Made by a program: the position numbers and the translations under genes | Part shown: one piece after another, positions 12,462 to 24,149 of the stretch | Layout of the letters: each line of letters starts with the position of its first letter | Numbering within the stretch: the stretch's first letter is position 1 | Origin: Heliopora coerulea | Lineage: Eukaryota > Cnidaria > Anthozoa > Scleralcyonacea > Helioporidae | DNA length: 64,000 nucleotides | Reading direction: 5' to 3' | Assembly (NCBI GenBank): GCA_030142905.1 | Contig: JASJOG010000010.1 | Coordinates: forward strand, 757,501-821,500 | The notes under the pieces: model-generated | What the model saw: only the letters and a program-made list of their open reading frames with translations | Database searches by the model: none | What the model was told of the DNA's origin: nothing

Positions 12462-14290
12462 CACAAATACAAGGACCGTGTAGATAATTTGCACAACCAA
12501 CAATTTGATTGATGCATTTCAAAAGACAACATTATTGGAGTATATAAACGAAGTTATAAGACTGGCGATAAAAGTGGATACTTTACTATTAAGCTCGTAA
12601 ACCACGTTCAGACTGCTTAGAAAGTATCATTCAGCTGTGGTGGGTCTCCCCCTCATAGTACTGAAGGTTGTAACGCTTATAATACATGCTATTGTGAATT
12701 AAAAAATCATTTTCCATGCACATTTCCTTTCAACGAATTTTAAAAAATGTACATTTTACCGAATGTTCGCTTGATATAGTTTGATAGTGTAAGTACGGAG
12801 GAATTGAAAATTGAACTTGAGGCACTTTCGTTAAAGATGTGCGTATAGTATTGTTCTGTCTTCAAAATGACAACTTAAATCGTTCCAAAGCTCATTATCA
12901 TTGGTAATCCCAATTAGGTTATCACTGAACTAATCCCGTTTCCTTTCGCTACTTATGATAAAATTTTTCAAGGATATCAGATACAGTTTCCTTAACGTGT
13001 ATTTAACGTGGCATCTTGCCGTTCAAGAATTTCAACAAAAATTGTTCGCAACTTTTTGTGCAAATTTATCGTATTGAAAATCGTTGTCATGTACAACAAC
13101 ATATCAAAATGTTGTTGTACTATCTTTCTCGGACATATGTCAATGCAAGCTTGTTCTAGGCAGGATGATTCTCCTATTATTTCATTCTGGTTAACGCCAG
13201 ACAATTTTATTAAGCGGAGACACCTTACCGAGAAATGATTAAGGCTGCTAAATTCAGTATCATCGGCGAACGAATGATAGGTGGAACGCCATGTTCAACC
13301 TCAACCGAGATCCGTTAACAAGGCCTGTTCGCAATTTCTCTATTTTCGAATTGCAATTTTGATTTCAAGTGTAAATGCCACCGATGTACGGTTAATTCCC
13401 TCAAATAAATTTAATTCCCTTCACTTGGCTCCCATCAACGGCATCAGAAGCTCAGACGAGTGGAGCAATTATTAGGTTCTTAAGTGATCTTTACAGTTCA
13501 TCATTTATTTTCGATATGACTTTGCTACTACCGCTGTTGCTCGAAATTGAAACCGTCCGTCCTAAATCCTAATTTAGACGCCTCTCCACTCCCGTACTTA
13601 ATTTTTTTTTGGTAGATTCGGCACACGAGCGGAGCGGGCTTCAAACGGGTATTAGGCCAAAATCAAATATTATGAAGTTTGTTATCACAAAGATTTCAGA
13701 TTTCTGCTTAGCGACGGTATTGCTAAGATTAACACTAACCTGTGACACGTTTTCTGAACTTCAAATACCTCTGAACGGTTAGAAAATCTGAAATTATTGT
13801 TTTAAATTGATGTATCTATATTTGATTCATTCAACTGATGTTGTATAATAATCACTCGTAACAATTTCACAATTCATTCGATTCTGCTTATTGAATTGCT
13901 GGGAAGTTTAGTTGCCGTAAACATTGGCAGCATATGGAGAACATTGCATGGTTCAGGTGCTCCCTTATTGCTATATAATTATTAATATATCCGGTGGTAT
14001 GGGACGCCAAGAACAGAACAGCGATGAACAAAGGGGGAGAAAGTAAAAAATAAATCATGACACCATCCCGACAAAGAACCCAAGGGATTGACCAGGCGTG
14101 GGAACAAGAAGCAATAAAACCTCTGGGGATTAAATCACGAGCTAAGGCTCTCATCCACCAATGCTTGACAAATGGAGCAACTTGGAAGACAAAAATTCAA
14201 CAGAATAAAGGGAGCTAGATGACTTTTTATACATGACCATGGTAGACAAAAACAATTTTTAAGAAAGGAAAAAAGAAACGCTCGTTAATT
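12462..14290. other. Intergenic, no recognised gene
   Basis: 3' flank of bHLH-A. No clear poly(A) site could be singled out. A copy of the short 'TTCTGGTTAACGCCAGACAA' motif, a dispersed repeat shared with 10.1, 18.5 and 23.3 kb, lies at about 13185-13205. Frames in the region are short and uninformative. Confidence 0.5.
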
Positions 14291-14299
14291 CGATGAGGG

Positions 14300-14640
14300 T
14301 AGATGGGGTTCCTAATTTTTGAAATAAGATGCTTCTCCAGTCTGTTGTAGCTATACGATTACCCTGAAAAGCGTGAGGGACTAATCTGGGTGAGATTTGT
14401 CAAGTTTTCACATTCCAAATACAGTGACTGGCCATGGTACTATTAAAATGCGAGGAAAAGGATTTGTCGACATCAAGGTTCTATATATTGTGCAAAGATG
14501 TTTCGAAAGTCCGATAGAGATACGTCGACCAGTTTCGCCGACAAAGAGTTTGCAGGGTTTTACGGTAGATGTTAGAAGAAGTGCTTGCGAAGTGATGCCG
14601 AATCACAAAAAGAGATTTGGATGTTGAAATCATGGTGGTG
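14300..14640 (-). mobile_element. Very decayed Penelope-like GIY-YIG 3' end
   Basis: The minus strand contains scattered matches to the C-terminal part of the Penelope-like proteins at 36.7 and 22.4 kb: a FRNIF-like segment, then a later EKHLISKI ... PIYPHRINERFFF segment corresponding to the 'LI.KIGT..PHGLNERFSF' ending. Frameshifts and stops break it throughout. Family assignment rests on the order and spacing of these pieces. Confidence 0.45.
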
Positions 14641-17600
14641 GAATTGATGAAAGCACACTTGTGGCAGCAGGAGCGACAGCAAGAGAAGGAACCGGTTTAT
14701 TACTATGAATGCGGTAAGTTTAAGAGCGCTAGATAGTAAGCAAAGCCTAACCGTGGTTATTGCGTTGAAACGAAATCAATGAGTAATCGGTGAAAATGGC
14801 TGCCGTTTCTGGATCATTTGGCAAGATATTATAATTACATACCATAATTTCCTTAACTTTGTGGTTGAAAGTTGAATTGTGAGCACTCAGATGGTTCTAT
14901 TAGTAAAAATTTGTTCTAATAATAGTTTGGAATATATGATTTAAATCAAACCTTGCTTAAATTAAATCTCCATACCCAATCATATTGCTAACCAACTAAA
15001 CACTTAATTCAACCAAACAACCATTGTACAATAGATGGAGTGTGCCCTGCATTCAATAATTAAATAAATTTGATGGGTGCAAGAAGGGAATCAAAACATG
15101 AACGACTGTAGACAGTCATATTTATTAGGACTGTTTTGATTTGGGCCCTTTTTGATATACTTCAGTGAATGCAAATGAAAAGGGTGGGTAGTATTGCCTT
15201 ATTCACAAGACCATATCATTCGCCGTTTTCATTTGTATAATTAGGCAGCTCGATCTCGTAGTCCTAGGCGAGATGACAAACCATCATGCATCATCTGACG
15301 CATCATGTACTGAGGGATAATCCGGCAGGGTAGCATATTCGGCCGCATAGGACTTTCTCCAGGATTTTCCTGACCAACCAGCTGCAACTCCCATAATTAT
15401 TGAACTATAATTTACCTGAATGACCGGTTTGACATTGAAAAAGAAAACACACGGTTGCTTCACGAGCACCGGGGAGGGACAAATGGGGACATGTGCTACG
15501 TGTGCTGTGATTGGGGAGGGGGGGGGGGGGGCAAGTCGTGGTGAGGAGATATATTAAAATGACAAATTTTACGGTATTGTGACAAATTAGGGACTGTTCG
15601 ACTAACTGAACTTGAGAGTGCTGTTCAAAAGAATTAAATTATCTGGCCAAATATGCAGGAAATTCACTTCTTTGAATTAGGAAATTTACTTCAATCTTTG
15701 ACGTCGAGGAGACAAAGATAGAAGTTGCCAGTATCGACCTATTTATTCCCCCTTTTCCATCGATCATTTAATTCACGGGAAAAAACTTTAATTCGTGATA
15801 AAAAGCCTTAAAGTGTCCATAAAGTGAAAAACCCCTGAAGAGACTATTCTTTCTTAAAGGAACCTTTAAATTTTAAAAGTTGGCCTTTACAGTTCTTCCA
15901 TTCGTCAATTGTTTCTTCACGTGTTACGGTTCGTTAGATATGAAAATAACGCCGCCACACACGCTATCTTGCGTAATTACTTGTTGTAAAGATAGGAATA
16001 TTGTTGACGTTGCTGGTTAAATTCACTAAAAACTTGATTTCTGGAAACTCGTCATGAAATGTGACCTGTGTGTATTGTTATAACCGTCTCAAGAGTAAAG
16101 TGAGGAATAGTAGAGTTATAATGGACAATCATTATAGTTAATTAATCATTATAGAAATTGTTTTGACTAAGGGAGTTCCTTCCAAACTTGTTTTTTCACT
16201 ATGTTGATACTTTAAGTGTTAAGCGAAAATCTTGAACGCCGGCCCAAGATTTGAATACCAGGACGAAACCCCTGAATTCATGCCAAAAACCACCTTTTAT
16301 TTATGTTGTTTTTTAGTTCGTTACGGTGAATAAAATCGGATTATGTGAGACAGCAAATGAGATTAGAACATTTGTATTGTAACAATTACGTAGACAGAAA
16401 CGTAGCTGGAAAGAAGAACTGGAAAACATTGAAACCGCAAAAGTTTGGAACGAAAAATTTGTTAAACCGTTTATCATAATCACATTTATGTAAGTAGAAC
16501 AACCGAGATGGTCGGCTGTTATCTTCCGACTCTTATGAAATATTCAAGGAGTTAAAATATGAAATATAGCAGAATGAGGTAGATGCAATTCCCCGTTCGA
16601 CTCAAAGTTTATAAACGTTGATCAGTTGTCCTTTTAAACCCGATTTTCCCACATAACACACGTCAAAAAAAAGTCTTTGCCATCGATTCAGTCAACACTT
16701 TACATTATGAAACAACCATTTCAAGACAATTTTAAGCCTGTCCACTATAACTTGGAAATGCAGCTAAAATTCAAAATAAGTCCGACAAAATTATGCTTTT
16801 TGATATGAATGAGTTGTATGGCGTACTGAAGTAAGAGGAGAATGCGGACAGTAATCGTAAATAAAAAATTTCAAAAGATATCATTCGATATCACAACTAC
16901 ATGTAACATCTGAAACTATTCTATAAAGAAACTTCCACTGTTATTTTAAGTTGTTTTCTATTATTCCGTTTTGTTTTAGAGTTTTTTGTTGTTTTTTCGG
17001 CCTCACGTGTCATAGAGTAAGCTTTTTTATAACGTGGATAAACTATTTTGCCGCCAATTATCAATTTTTACGGTAAATTAAAGTTTTTTACCGCGTATTA
17101 AAGCCGCTGATTAAAAAGCTTTTTTAACCAAATATTAAGCGTTTCCTTGCCGCGGATTAGCGTCCTTTCTCCCTCACCGATTTGGGCCACCATAGAACTA
17201 CAATTCCTTGGCCAGCCTTAAATTTAAAGTCTGGGTGTTCTAATAAATCTAACGACTTTACCAATCACGCTGATAATCTATCGCACCTAATCTTTCTAAA
17301 TCTGTTTTAATAATAACTATTCCAGTGGCCGAATATTTTAGAACAGCTCTTCCGTCCAGACACGGTTAGTCAGCCACCGAGCAGCTTTTTTTCAGACACA
17401 AAAAGGCCTCTCATTAAATGAGACTCAACAATTTGGTGAATATATGTTGGGAAATTTCGTATTTCAATACTTGAGAGCCCCTAGGAGGACGGGTTGGTGT
17501 GGATAGGACTGATCAAATTCTCTGCTCTGGTGAACTCACGGCCCCCTTGACCTTGAGGATGTTACATGCCGAGAGGAGCTGAGATAAGGACTCTTTTGAC

Positions 17601-17892
17601 TCCCTTAATTTATCATATTTTCTTCCCATGTTATCACAAATCAATTAAAATTTGTGTTTTGATCATTTGATTTGCCGACTTTTAGAAAATAAAAACTGCA
17701 AAGGGAAACACGGAGAAGTATATGACACTACCCAACAGTACGAGTTAAGCCACATAACATACCAACTCAACCATAAATTCATAAATTTAAGTAACTGCAA
17801 TTTATCTGGATACAAAATTTTTCAGATTTTATGAGAATGTTGACTACGCTATTAGTAAATTATAGTAACCGAGTGTACTTAATTCCTTTATA
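14641..17892. other. Intergenic, no recognised gene
   Basis: No coding or mobile-element signature was recognised. It includes a G-run of more than 15 bases near 15516-15532 on a G-rich strand, reminiscent of the G-rich interior of the hAT MITE at 7.6 kb. Confidence 0.45.
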
Positions 17893-17900
17893 GCTCGAAC

Positions 17901-18248
17901 TAAGGGGTGGCACCAGAGGGAGGCAGAGAAGGTTACTGTCCCCTATCGGGAAAAATTAGCCCCCTGTCAGGGAAAAATTAACAATTTGTCGGGGGATTTT
18001 TTGCTGATGATAACACATTTAGATACTGTACAAACTATTAACCAAGAAAGATAACAGGCTCTTATCTTCTTCTCAAATCTATAAGTAATTTGTGTCTCGT
18101 CAGTTGTTGCGATTATTCTTGCGAAAAATAACATGTTTTCGTTTCTGAAATATAGAAATTATAAGAGGGGGTGGTCCTGGGCCCTCTGGTGTAGCTCGCC
18201 TGTAGGGGACGTTAGCCCTTGCGTTGGAGAATTTCTGGCGTCACCCCT
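17901..18248. mobile_element. hAT-like MITE with 8-bp target duplication
   Basis: A 348-bp element with inverted ends (AGGGGTGGCACCAG against AGGGGTGACGCCAG read inward from the right) and perfect 8-bp flanking repeats GCTCGAAC (17893-17900, 18249-18256). Size, ends and target duplication fit a non-autonomous hAT. The interior has GGGG/CCCC-rich segments and no open frame. Confidence 0.75.
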
Positions 18249-18454
18249 GCTCGAACCAGCTTCATGTAATTTGAGTGTGTTGACCGACGTCGTCTGTACG
18301 TCGGTAAATTAAATGTAATGCAACGTTAATCGAAGCGTTTTCGACTTCATAAAACAAACACAAGCCAGTCGTCAACTTAAGCCTTTAAACTTATAAAGAA
18401 GCATTGCATTCATTTCAATTCAACTCTTTCCAAGCAGGTGATCCCGTAGTAATT

Positions 18455-18600
18455 TACTCTGGATAACTGCAGACGATTTTACTCGTCCCTGAGTGACCTA
18501 TCGTCAGGAAAGAGTTAAGACCTATCTCATTAACTCTATTCTGGAGGTGGTGATTTTTTAGCAATTTACTCTAGCTAACACCAGACGAGTTTACTCAAAT
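18455..18600. repeat. Two copies of the dispersed 'CTCTGGCTAACnCCAGAC' repeat
   Basis: 'TACTCTGGATAACTGCAGAC' with following 'GATTTTACTCGTC' (about 18456-18488) and 'TACTCTAGCTAACACCAGAC' (about 18568-18588) are near-copies of one motif. It recurs near 10115, 13185 and 23290, often followed by 'AATTTTACTTGTCAAGGGAAAAC'. It seems to be a short interspersed repeat of this genome; mechanism unknown. Confidence 0.5.
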
Positions 18601-19103
18601 TTTAAGTTTTCTCAAATTTTATGGATTGATAAGATATCTGCTGAAGAACATTATGACTTCCTAAGCTCAAGAAACCATTTTCTTTGGCATATTGTGTCTA
18701 GCCCAAGGTGAAAATTTAGGTAATAACTAAGCATTGGCTTTGGACTTTTCTAAAACTCTATTGTGATGCTTACAATCTCTTACTTAAGATTTGCATTCCA
18801 CACTAAATTTATCAAATCCTTTGTGAACTGACGAATATCTAAGGTAACTAGCAAGAGATATTTGGACATGACTATACTTTCTCAGTAACAGCAGGGGACA
18901 GTGAATACTTAACTTACACAGCCCAAACATTGAATTTCAATTAAATATAGCGAGTTTTACTATGGTAAAGCAGACTTATACGGTATTCTGGCCAGTTATT
19001 GGAATTGGTCTGTCTATGTGATTTCTTTCACTCTGATAGCAAGAACTTTGAAATTTATTTCTTGGTCATTAACAGTTGTACTGTCACGTGCAAGTTGAAA
19101 CAT

Positions 19104-19138
19104 TTTGGCTGCTCTTCTTTGTAGAGCAGCCAAAACTT
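19104..19138. repeat. Perfect 13-bp hairpin
   Basis: TTTTGGCTGCTCT and AGAGCAGCCAAAA form a perfect stem around a short loop. Too short for a typical animal pre-microRNA; function unknown. Confidence 0.6.
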
Positions 19139-19808
19139 TTATTCGCGCAGTCAGTACTAGTTAGTGGTTTTTTATGCTAATCAGTGCATCAACTCTAGAT
19201 TATAACTAGCGAAAAAATGTTCGATACGTCCTTAAAAGTAGAAATGTGTATCTAGAAATACTCCAAGACAGAAGCGCCGAAAGGGGAGGTAGCCAGGCCA
19301 ACTGCTCCGTGGCTAGCGCCACGCAAGGAGACCGTTGACAGATGTGCTACCTGAATCCACTAATTTTCTTTAATAATATAGGATAAATTAATTTCAGCCA
19401 TTAAATACTATTTATTCAATATTAATGCGCGTAAAAATTTGTCCAAAATCCCGGCTGTCATTGAAGTCAGAAAAATTTAGGTTTCGCGCGACCCTACGTT
19501 TTCCTGGCCCATCATGGCTTTCAGCAGCCCTGCTCCAAGACATAAATAAACAATCTTGTTTTACGTCCTTCTTCGAGAAATAGCTCAAGCTAACCCATAT
19601 TTTCTGTTATTCGTTGATGTGTACAAAAGGGAACATCTTCCGTTTTCCTTGGATGTATCACAAGACGCTTCGAAAATACCATTCTTTTAAATTGTCCAAG
19701 TCTATGTTTAAACATATTTCAAGCTCTCCAGTACTGAATGACCTTTAGAATATTATAGCATTCTTTTCATACACAACAATGCAAGCTTTAATCGTTCAAC
19801 TTGGCAAT

Positions 19809-20105
19809 TCATTTAATGAAATGAAAAGAAAACTGCTGAACCAAAATCAACTGACCAGGGAAAATCCATATTTTATCTATTGTGGTCTTGAAGGAACGTT
19901 TATAAAAAACACAGATTGCTTCCGTTAGGTTGTTGGAAAACCAATTCAATTGATGATCAACTGTTCCATACTTGACTATCCTTGTTAGTAGCAATGTGTG
20001 ATTTACACGATCAAAAGTCGTTTGAATGTCAATGAGCACAACTGCAGAGGGATATACCTCGTCTACACTTTTCCAAATTAAAACAGGTAATGTATGTAAT
20101 CGCAA
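19809..20105 (-). pseudogene. LINE (non-LTR) reverse transcriptase fragment
   Basis: A 98-residue open stretch carries the first catalytic RT motif, AVVLIDIQTTFDRVNH, equivalent to the family's [F/L]-x-D-[L/I]-x-x-A-F-D-x-V-N-H, followed by LLTRIVKYGTVDHQLNWFSNNL, matching the usual LL.KL..YGI......WF.SYL continuation. No other RT motif (YADD) or endonuclease is seen in frame, so this is a short broken relic. The sequence upstream on the same strand (20105-20340) looks degenerate. Clade (CR1, Jockey or other) cannot be decided. Confidence 0.7.
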
Positions 20106-20391
20106 ACTCAGTTGAATGCCATTTTCTAAATCAACACTGATGCCTGGACAGTTTATGAGTTCATCACTGAATTTTACTAGTTAATTGTGATCGTGTCACT
20201 TTCTTGAGTATTTTGGATGCTACGTGTTGTATTGACAAAAGATGATAGACATTCATTTCTTCCTCGTCTCCATTTTCATAAATCAAGGAAATGTTTCCAC
20301 TCCCCAGGGATCTTCACTGAAATAATTTACTGACATATGAATGATACGATAGCTGTTATTGGGGATGATATTATTCAGAAAACATCTTTTA

Positions 20392-21057
20392 AGCCTGGTT
20401 TCCATGTAATCGCTGACGATCGCTGTTGATCGCCAGCAATTATGAGCGATTAACAACGATTATATAGAAACACTTTTCAGCGATCCAGCGATCGTGAGCG
20501 ATCCACGGCGATCATCAGCGATTATATGGAAACAAAATTCAGCGATCCAGCGATCGAAACCATCCCAAAATGCATCATTTTCTGTTGACATTGTGAACTT
20601 CACGCATTTGTCTTCAATTAATGTGAATATGAATGTTTATACAAATAAATTCCTCGCCGTTCCCTTTCTTCGAAAGTCCTCCTAACCCAAAAATTATGCT
20701 TCCTTTTATTTTTGTGGGTTAGTCGCCGTTTCATTAATAAAAGGAGCAAAAGAATGGCTTCTAGCAATATAGTTTCGTTTATATCTTCGTCACCCTCCAT
20801 TTTTCAAACAAACGATGAAGACACGGGCTACCTGCGCATAAAATGTGTCGGTTCTGTGATCACTTTAACCGATGGCTCAAGTTTCCTGCGATGTCTGCTG
20901 AACAATATATAATCAGGCACGAGAAGGCGCTGGGATACAACGAATTGAGCGATCATATGGAAACAAACTCAAGCGATTGTTGGCGATCGTCAGCGATCCT
21001 TCGCTTCCATGATTTCAGCGATCCGGCAATCATCAGCGATTATATGAAAACTAGGCT
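20392..21057. mobile_element. Harbinger-like MITE with GATCGC-rich subterminal repeats
   Basis: A 666-bp element with inverted ends AGCCTGGTTTCCATGTAATC and (reverse-complemented) AGCCTAGTTTTCATATAATC, flanked by 3-bp TTA repeats (20389-20391 and 21058-21060). A TWA duplication fits PIF/Harbinger. Both ends hold many permuted copies of 'CAGCGATC', 'GATCGCC' and 'CAGCGATTATATGGAAAC'. The middle (about 20580-20920) is unrelated and non-coding. Confidence 0.75.
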
Positions 21058-21889
21058 TTAACAAGTGGACCATAAATTGAAGTTGTTAACTAATCAGTTT
21101 ACTATAATGGTCACTGCCCGCCCACTCTGTGGAGGTCCTAGTCCACTGAGGACGGCTTTAAAGTGCATGTAAGCCCCTCATAGTTTTTAGTTCTTTGTAA
21201 AGATGATTAAAAACTGTCTAATAACTTTTTTTACAGTTTTTGATTTTGTCCATTCGTTTCCGAGATCTGTCTCGTTAAGTATTACCAAAAATTCTAATTT
21301 TGAACTCTCCGCCAAAAATTTCTGCGTGTGTCCTCAATGTTATAAGGTGCTGGGAACCAGGCAAATTAAAAGAACCAGAACCACAAGATATGCTTTCATA
21401 CATGTTAGAATCCGAGTTTGAGCTTGACATGGTGACTACTCTGCAAAATATAAACGTTTTGATAACTCTTTTGATCAAAACGCAGTTGTTTCCTTGTTGT
21501 GTGAAATCTATAAGTTCCTGAGATCCATGCCTCGTTAATGCGCGACTTTTTCATCCAAATAGATGAAATAAAGTGATGTAGTTCCAAAACGAATGTACGA
21601 AATCAAAAATTGTGTAAAAGAACTTATCAGCTTTTTTTTGGCTTCTCAATACAAAAAATAAAAACTGCAAAGGGTTTATACGCGCTTTAACGTACGTCAA
21701 ACCGGTCAAAAGACGAAGGTAAAATTTCTCCAGCAAACATGACAAATAAGTCGAAGTCCTATCTGTAGCTATGATTATAAAACTCGAAATTCGACAGTTT
21801 TATATGCTTTCACCATGCGCTAAACTTTGGGTTTGCCTACGCATGAAATATTTGTTAGTCGGCCATTTTTTTTCATTGACAATACTAGC

Positions 21890-23140
21890 TGTAATTGTTG
21901 TAACTGCATACCAAACTGAAAAGCGCACACATCTACGACGATAAAATCTTGAGCAATGGGTGCCAGTGTAGGTAGTCGAGGATAACAAGATGCAATAATT
22001 TTGGGTGAAACAACTACCTGAAATATACGAAAAGAAACTTCGACGTTTCGAGCGAAGGTCCTTCGTCGGGAAGTGAGTCGCGTGGGTCGGGAAAACAACA
22101 TGAGCTTTTATATTGTTGAATACAAAAGCGATCACGTAATAAAAATAGACCAATAAGATGAATTTGGTATAAACAAAATATAAACAAAAAATGTAAATCA
22201 CATAACAGAATATATTAAGGAGGAAACTAGGTGCAATTGCATAATATGAGGATAAACAAGAACAAAATGGAAAAGGCTAGTAATACAGATACAATAAACT
22301 AACATCGGGCCTAGACAAATAGACTTAAACATAAGAAAAACGCTCATTAATACCATGGGGTGGACGGTGCCGAGTTTGGAAATGAGACGCATTTCATGTC
22401 TTTTGCGGCTATCATTGCTACCAGAAATGGGACAAAGGGCTCGAATTTTCATATCTGAAACACTGTGATTACCAGCATTGAAATGTCTGGCAACAGGCTG
22501 GTTAGCATCGCCACCAATGACAGCACGGCGGTGCTCACCAAACCTTGTCCTCAAAAACCGCAAAAGACATGAAATGCGTCTCATTTCCAAACTCGGCACC
22601 GTCCACCCCATGGTATTAATGAGCGTTTTTCTTATGTTTAAGTCTATTTGTCTAGGCCCGATGTTAGTTTATTGTATCTGTATTACTAGCCTTTTCCATT
22701 TTGTTCTTGTTTATCCTCATATTATGCAATTGCACCTAGTTTCCTCCTTAATATATTCTGTTATGTGATTTACATTTTTTGTTTATATTTTGTTTATACC
22801 AAATTCATCTTATTGGTCTATTTTTATTACGTGATCGCTTTTGTATTCAACAATATAAAAGCTCATGTTGTTTTCCCGACCCACGCGACTCACTTCCCGA
22901 CGAAGGACCTTCGCTCGAAACGTCGAAGTTTCTTTTCGTATATTTCAGGTAGTTGTTTTACCCAAAATTACCACACATCTACGACGCCTATAATAAGGTC
23001 ATACAAGAGTATCTCCAAGAAGGGGTAGTTGAACTAGCACCCGGAAAACCATTTTGACGAGCATTTTACTTACGGTCATACGAAAGAACGTAAAAAGTAC
23101 CAAGATCTACCGATCAAGCATCGTGTTCATTTTTCGGACA
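21890..23140 (+). pseudogene. BEL/Pao retrotransposon fragment, split by a Penelope-like insertion
   Basis: Reading across the removed insertion gives HIYDAYNKVIQEYLQEGVVE, which matches the 'AYN.VI.EYL..G.IE' start of the BEL/Pao polyprotein RT region. Slightly downstream, TVIRKNVKSTKIYRSSIVF resembles the '.VIRK...STK.RIVFD' segment. A stop follows APGKPF and the frame shifts, so it is dead. The downstream catalytic RT motifs are absent. Exonic parts lie at about 21890-21940 and 22987-23140; the middle is the PLE insertion listed next. Confidence 0.6.
21941..22971. mobile_element. Penelope-like element inserted as an inverted dimer, with 15-bp target duplication
   Basis: Bounded by perfect 15-bp direct repeats CACACATCTACGACG (21926-21940, 22972-22986). 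Inside are two nearly identical 414-bp arms in opposite orientation (21995-22408 minus, 22557-22970 plus) around a spacer of about 150 bp, both with their 3' ends outward. The left half adds 'cttgagcaatgggtgccagt' (about 21948-21967), which also ends the small element at 53.8 kb. The minus strand (about 22560-22330) reads through a GIY-YIG endonuclease C-terminus: GEHRRAV, PVARHFNAGNHSVSDMKI, KRHEMRLISKLGTVHP. Penelope-like elements often carry inverted terminal repeats of this kind and make variable duplications of about 10-15 bp. Only the 3' end is present; no RT. Confidence 0.85.
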
Positions 23141-23254
23141 GCATAATGTAAAAAGCGACCATGTCCCCAATATTTTGGGTCGTTTGTCAGTCAAAGGTAG
23201 CTGGCCCTTCGTTATAATACCAGCGTTATTATTTCATCCTTTGGTTAATCTCGC

Positions 23255-23445
23255 TTTAACCCTTTCTCCGCAGCAGAAGACTTATATTATTTTACTCTGG
23301 CTAATTCCAGGCAATTTTAAGCCCCGAACACGCGACCAAGTTTTCCTTGACAATTTTTCTTTGATAAGGAGCCTCGCTCAAAATCTGGTCATGGCAGCTC
23401 TAGAAAAAGTCGACTTGTCAGGGAAAACTAGTCAATATTTTTCGT
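23255..23445 (+). repeat. Dispersed repeat, copy 2 (plus 'CTCTGGCTAA' motif)
   Basis: Begins TTAACCCTTTCTCCGCAG, contains TACTCTGGCTAATTCCAGGC and then the block 'AAGTTTTCCTTGACAATTTT' to 'GTCAGGGAAAAC' that matches the minus strand near 11.35-11.42 kb. It joins the two otherwise separate short-repeat patterns of the window into one unit. Non-coding. Confidence 0.5.
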
Positions 23446-24003
23446 ACACATGAGCAAATTAAACTTGTGAAGGAGAAATTTATTTTTATACAGGGCTTCA
23501 CTCGTCAAAGTTCAGTCGAAGTCGAAACGTCGTCGGTTTTTATATTGTAAAATTAAATTAACTTTTTGGTCTTTATCCTCATTAAAAATTACTTAAATTA
23601 CATAAACGCCTATCTTCTTCGAAGCGTTCATCCTCGAACATATGCTAGGAATAAGTGCCCACCCTTAACATCAGAAAATTAAATATGTCCTCGGCATTTA
23701 TCTGGAAATCTTTTTCATGATATTGCCTCCTAGACTTTGGCGTTCGGGAGAAATTGGCCCCTCTGCCCATCTCTCATTACACCCCTGTCACACACAGTCT
23801 ATAAGAGGAAAGAAGACCACATGAAACTTTAAAGCGGCTACGCATCATCTTCTAGAAAGATGTGAAACTGATTCTTTAACAAGTTTAGGACCTGTCAGCT
23901 GTAACGATACAAGTTTATCTAACAAAGAGCGTTAAGTTGAAGAATCAAATCGTGAAAAACAGGGGGGTTATCAAAGCCTTTTCCATCGAAACATGCTGTT
24001 GGT

Positions 24004-24046
24004 GACTGACGTTTCGACGGCCTCAGCGGCGGTCATCTTCAGAGTC
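24004..24046 (-). ncRNA. Hammerhead ribozyme (PLE-type), left arm of palindrome
   Basis: The minus strand folds as a minimal type I hammerhead. Helix I is GACU with AGUC. The core is CUGAAGA (position 7 is free in the consensus CUGANGA) and GAAA. Helix II is GACCGCC with GGCCGUC around GCUGA, with one C-C mismatch and one extra U before it. Helix III is the loopless AC/GU, and the expected cleavage follows GUC. Hammerheads with near-absent helix III are known in Penelope-like elements and are thought to act as dimers. Folded by hand. Confidence 0.7.
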
Positions 24047-24061
24047 GAAAAAAGGTGGGAC

Positions 24062-24114
24062 TTTGACTCAGAAGATGACCGCCGCTGAGGCCGTCAAAAC
24101 GTCGGTCACCAACA
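24062..24114 (+). ncRNA. Inverted, inactivated copy of the same hammerhead
   Basis: The right arm of the palindrome repeats the ribozyme on the plus strand, but the core has changed to CAGAAGA and the conserved GAAA to AAAA, either of which should abolish cleavage. The neighbouring 'tcaagactacgttaacctgg' looks like further PLE terminal sequence. Confidence 0.65.
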
Positions 24115-24149
24115 GTCTTTCTCAAGACTACGTTAACCTGGACGATCTT

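Noticed and set aside
19104..19138. MicroRNA precursor
   Set aside because: A 13-bp stem is too short, and there is no expression or conservation evidence.
20490..20560. CRISPR-like or satellite array of CAGCGATC units
   Set aside because: Spacing is irregular, orientation is mixed and the units are subterminal repeats of a MITE.
22198..22768. Long overlapping frames on both strands with identical C-termini
   Set aside because: Not two genes. They are the two arms of one inverted Penelope-like repeat.
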